From: Phycisphaerales bacterium
GTDB lineage: Bacteria > Planctomycetota > Phycisphaerae > Phycisphaerales > SM1A02
Reading direction: 5' to 3'
Assembly: GCA_020427625.1 (NCBI GenBank)
Contig: JAGQOI010000146.1
Location: forward strand, 1-13,069
DNA: 13,069 bases
The stretch's first letter is position 1; each line of letters begins with the position of its first letter. Positions 12,519-13,069 of the stretch are shown in pieces. Position numbers and translations under genes: made by a program. The notes beneath the pieces were generated by a model. It saw only the letters and a list, made by a program, of their open reading frames with translations. It did not search any database and was not told the origin of the DNA.

Positions 12519-13069
12519 TCAGGCGGCCAGGCGCGCCTGCGGCCGAGGTGCCTCCTCCAGGCCGGGGGTGAGGCCGATCGCCTCCGGCCACCACCGCATG
12601 ATGCAGGTCGCCCAGTCCCTCGCCGCGTCCGCGTGTCCCAGACGCAGGTCGAGACGCAGCAGCGCCATCGCCGCCGCGCCCGGATCCCGAAACCGCGTCA
12701 GGGCACTGCCGATCGCCGCCGCCAGACGGGCCGCGCCCGGGTCCATCCTCCGACACGCGCCCGCGACGAGCAGGGGGAGGAACCGCTCGGCGAGGACGAG
12801 CCGGTCAGCCAGCCGCAGGATCCGCCCGGCATCGTCCGTCGGATCCGGCGCGGCACAGGGCATCGGGTCATCGAGCAAGGCCCGGGTGTCGGGAAGCAGG
12901 GCGAGGAGTTCGGTCGCCATCGCCTCCAGCGGCGGATCGTCGAGGCTGAGGCGGACGAGGTGCATCGTCAGGAGGCATCGATCCGTCGTCTCATCCGCGA
13001 GGCTGAGCAAGGCGTCGGCCAGCCACCACCGGATCGGCGCCTCGATGTCGGCGGCGTGGCCACGGATGG
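12519..13069 (-). CDS. Unrecognised helical protein, C-terminal part (runs off right edge)
   Basis: The minus strand stays open from the right edge to a TGA at 12521-12519, about 182 residues. The first candidate start inside (TTG at 13010) is unlikely to be the true one, since in-frame residues such as IRGHAADIEAPIRWWLADAL precede it with the same composition. The sequence is rich in Leu, Ala, Arg and Asp, with amphipathic helical stretches (LADRLVLAERFLPLLVAGAC, then AAMALLRLDLRLGHADAARDWA, then IMRWWPEAIGL). The LRLGHADAARDWA segment is like the second half of a TPR helix pair. No membrane segment, signal or catalytic motif is seen. It is in the same direction as rpsD, but a strong promoter lies between them. 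I do not recognise the family; a TPR-like repeat protein is the best guess. Confidence 0.6.
   Translation of the reverse strand, partial: IRGHAADIEAPIRWWLADALLSLADETTDRCLLTMHLVRLSLDDPPLEAMATELLALLPDTRALLDDPMPCAAPDPTDDAGRILRLADRLVLAERFLPLLVAGACRRMDPGAARLAAAIGSALTRFRDPGAAAMALLRLDLRLGHADAARDWATCIMRWWPEAIGLTPGLEEAPRPQARLAA

Overview
The window is GC-rich (estimated by eye at about 70%), with tightly packed housekeeping genes and no tRNA, rRNA, CRISPR array or insertion sequence. The gene set points to a member of the Planctomycetota, probably near the Phycisphaerae. The clues are a PpiD-like anchored protein without an isomerase domain, a secreted protein of a planctomycete-like family, weak use of Shine-Dalgarno sites, and rpsD standing outside a ribosomal operon. 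This placement rests on remembered resemblance, not on a search.

Layout from left to right. (1) Positions 1-254, minus strand: the N-terminus of a secreted beta-propeller-like protein that runs off the left edge. (2) 346-1785, plus: a contractile tail-sheath protein of the phage/extracellular injection system type, with no other injection-system gene in view. (3) 1802-4831, minus: bifunctional proline dehydrogenase/glutamate-semialdehyde dehydrogenase (PutA type). (4) 4832-5222: a divergent regulatory region. It holds back-to-back promoters, a GGGCCC dyad and a 235-base ileS leader. (5) 5223-8066, plus: isoleucyl-tRNA synthetase. (6) 8086-8159: two tandem copies of a near-perfect palindrome. 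(7) 8169-9068, minus: a secreted protein of unknown function. (8) 9174-9560, plus: a free-standing tRNA-binding OB-fold protein. (9) 9666-11564, minus: a membrane-anchored PpiD/SurA-like protein. (10) 11760-12359, minus: ribosomal protein S4, with its own promoter and terminator. (11) 12519 to the right edge, minus: the C-terminus of an unrecognised helical protein.

The most interesting signal is the ileS leader. A sigma70-like promoter (TTGACC-N16-TATCCT) is followed exactly six bases later by a 17-codon open frame, MSGSLRPIIDSIIPTSR. Four of its codons are isoleucine, in two Ile-Ile pairs. Its stop codon overlaps the start of a strong 57-base hairpin. The hairpin arms recur further down, so four segments (GGGCGAGG, CCTCGCCC, GGGGCGA, CCTCGCCC) can pair in mutually exclusive ways before the ileS start. 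This is the layout of a ribosome-sensed amino-acid attenuator, here placed before the synthetase that charges tRNA-Ile. I see no U-tract terminator, so the output step (translation, Rho or RNA stability) is open.

The promoters seem to form a common set. The ileS leader ORF and the secreted-protein gene share the layout TTGACC-N16-TAnnCT-N6-ATG, which predicts leaderless mRNAs. The three translation genes (ileS, the tRNA-binding protein, rpsD) all carry GCCCG directly after the -10 box.
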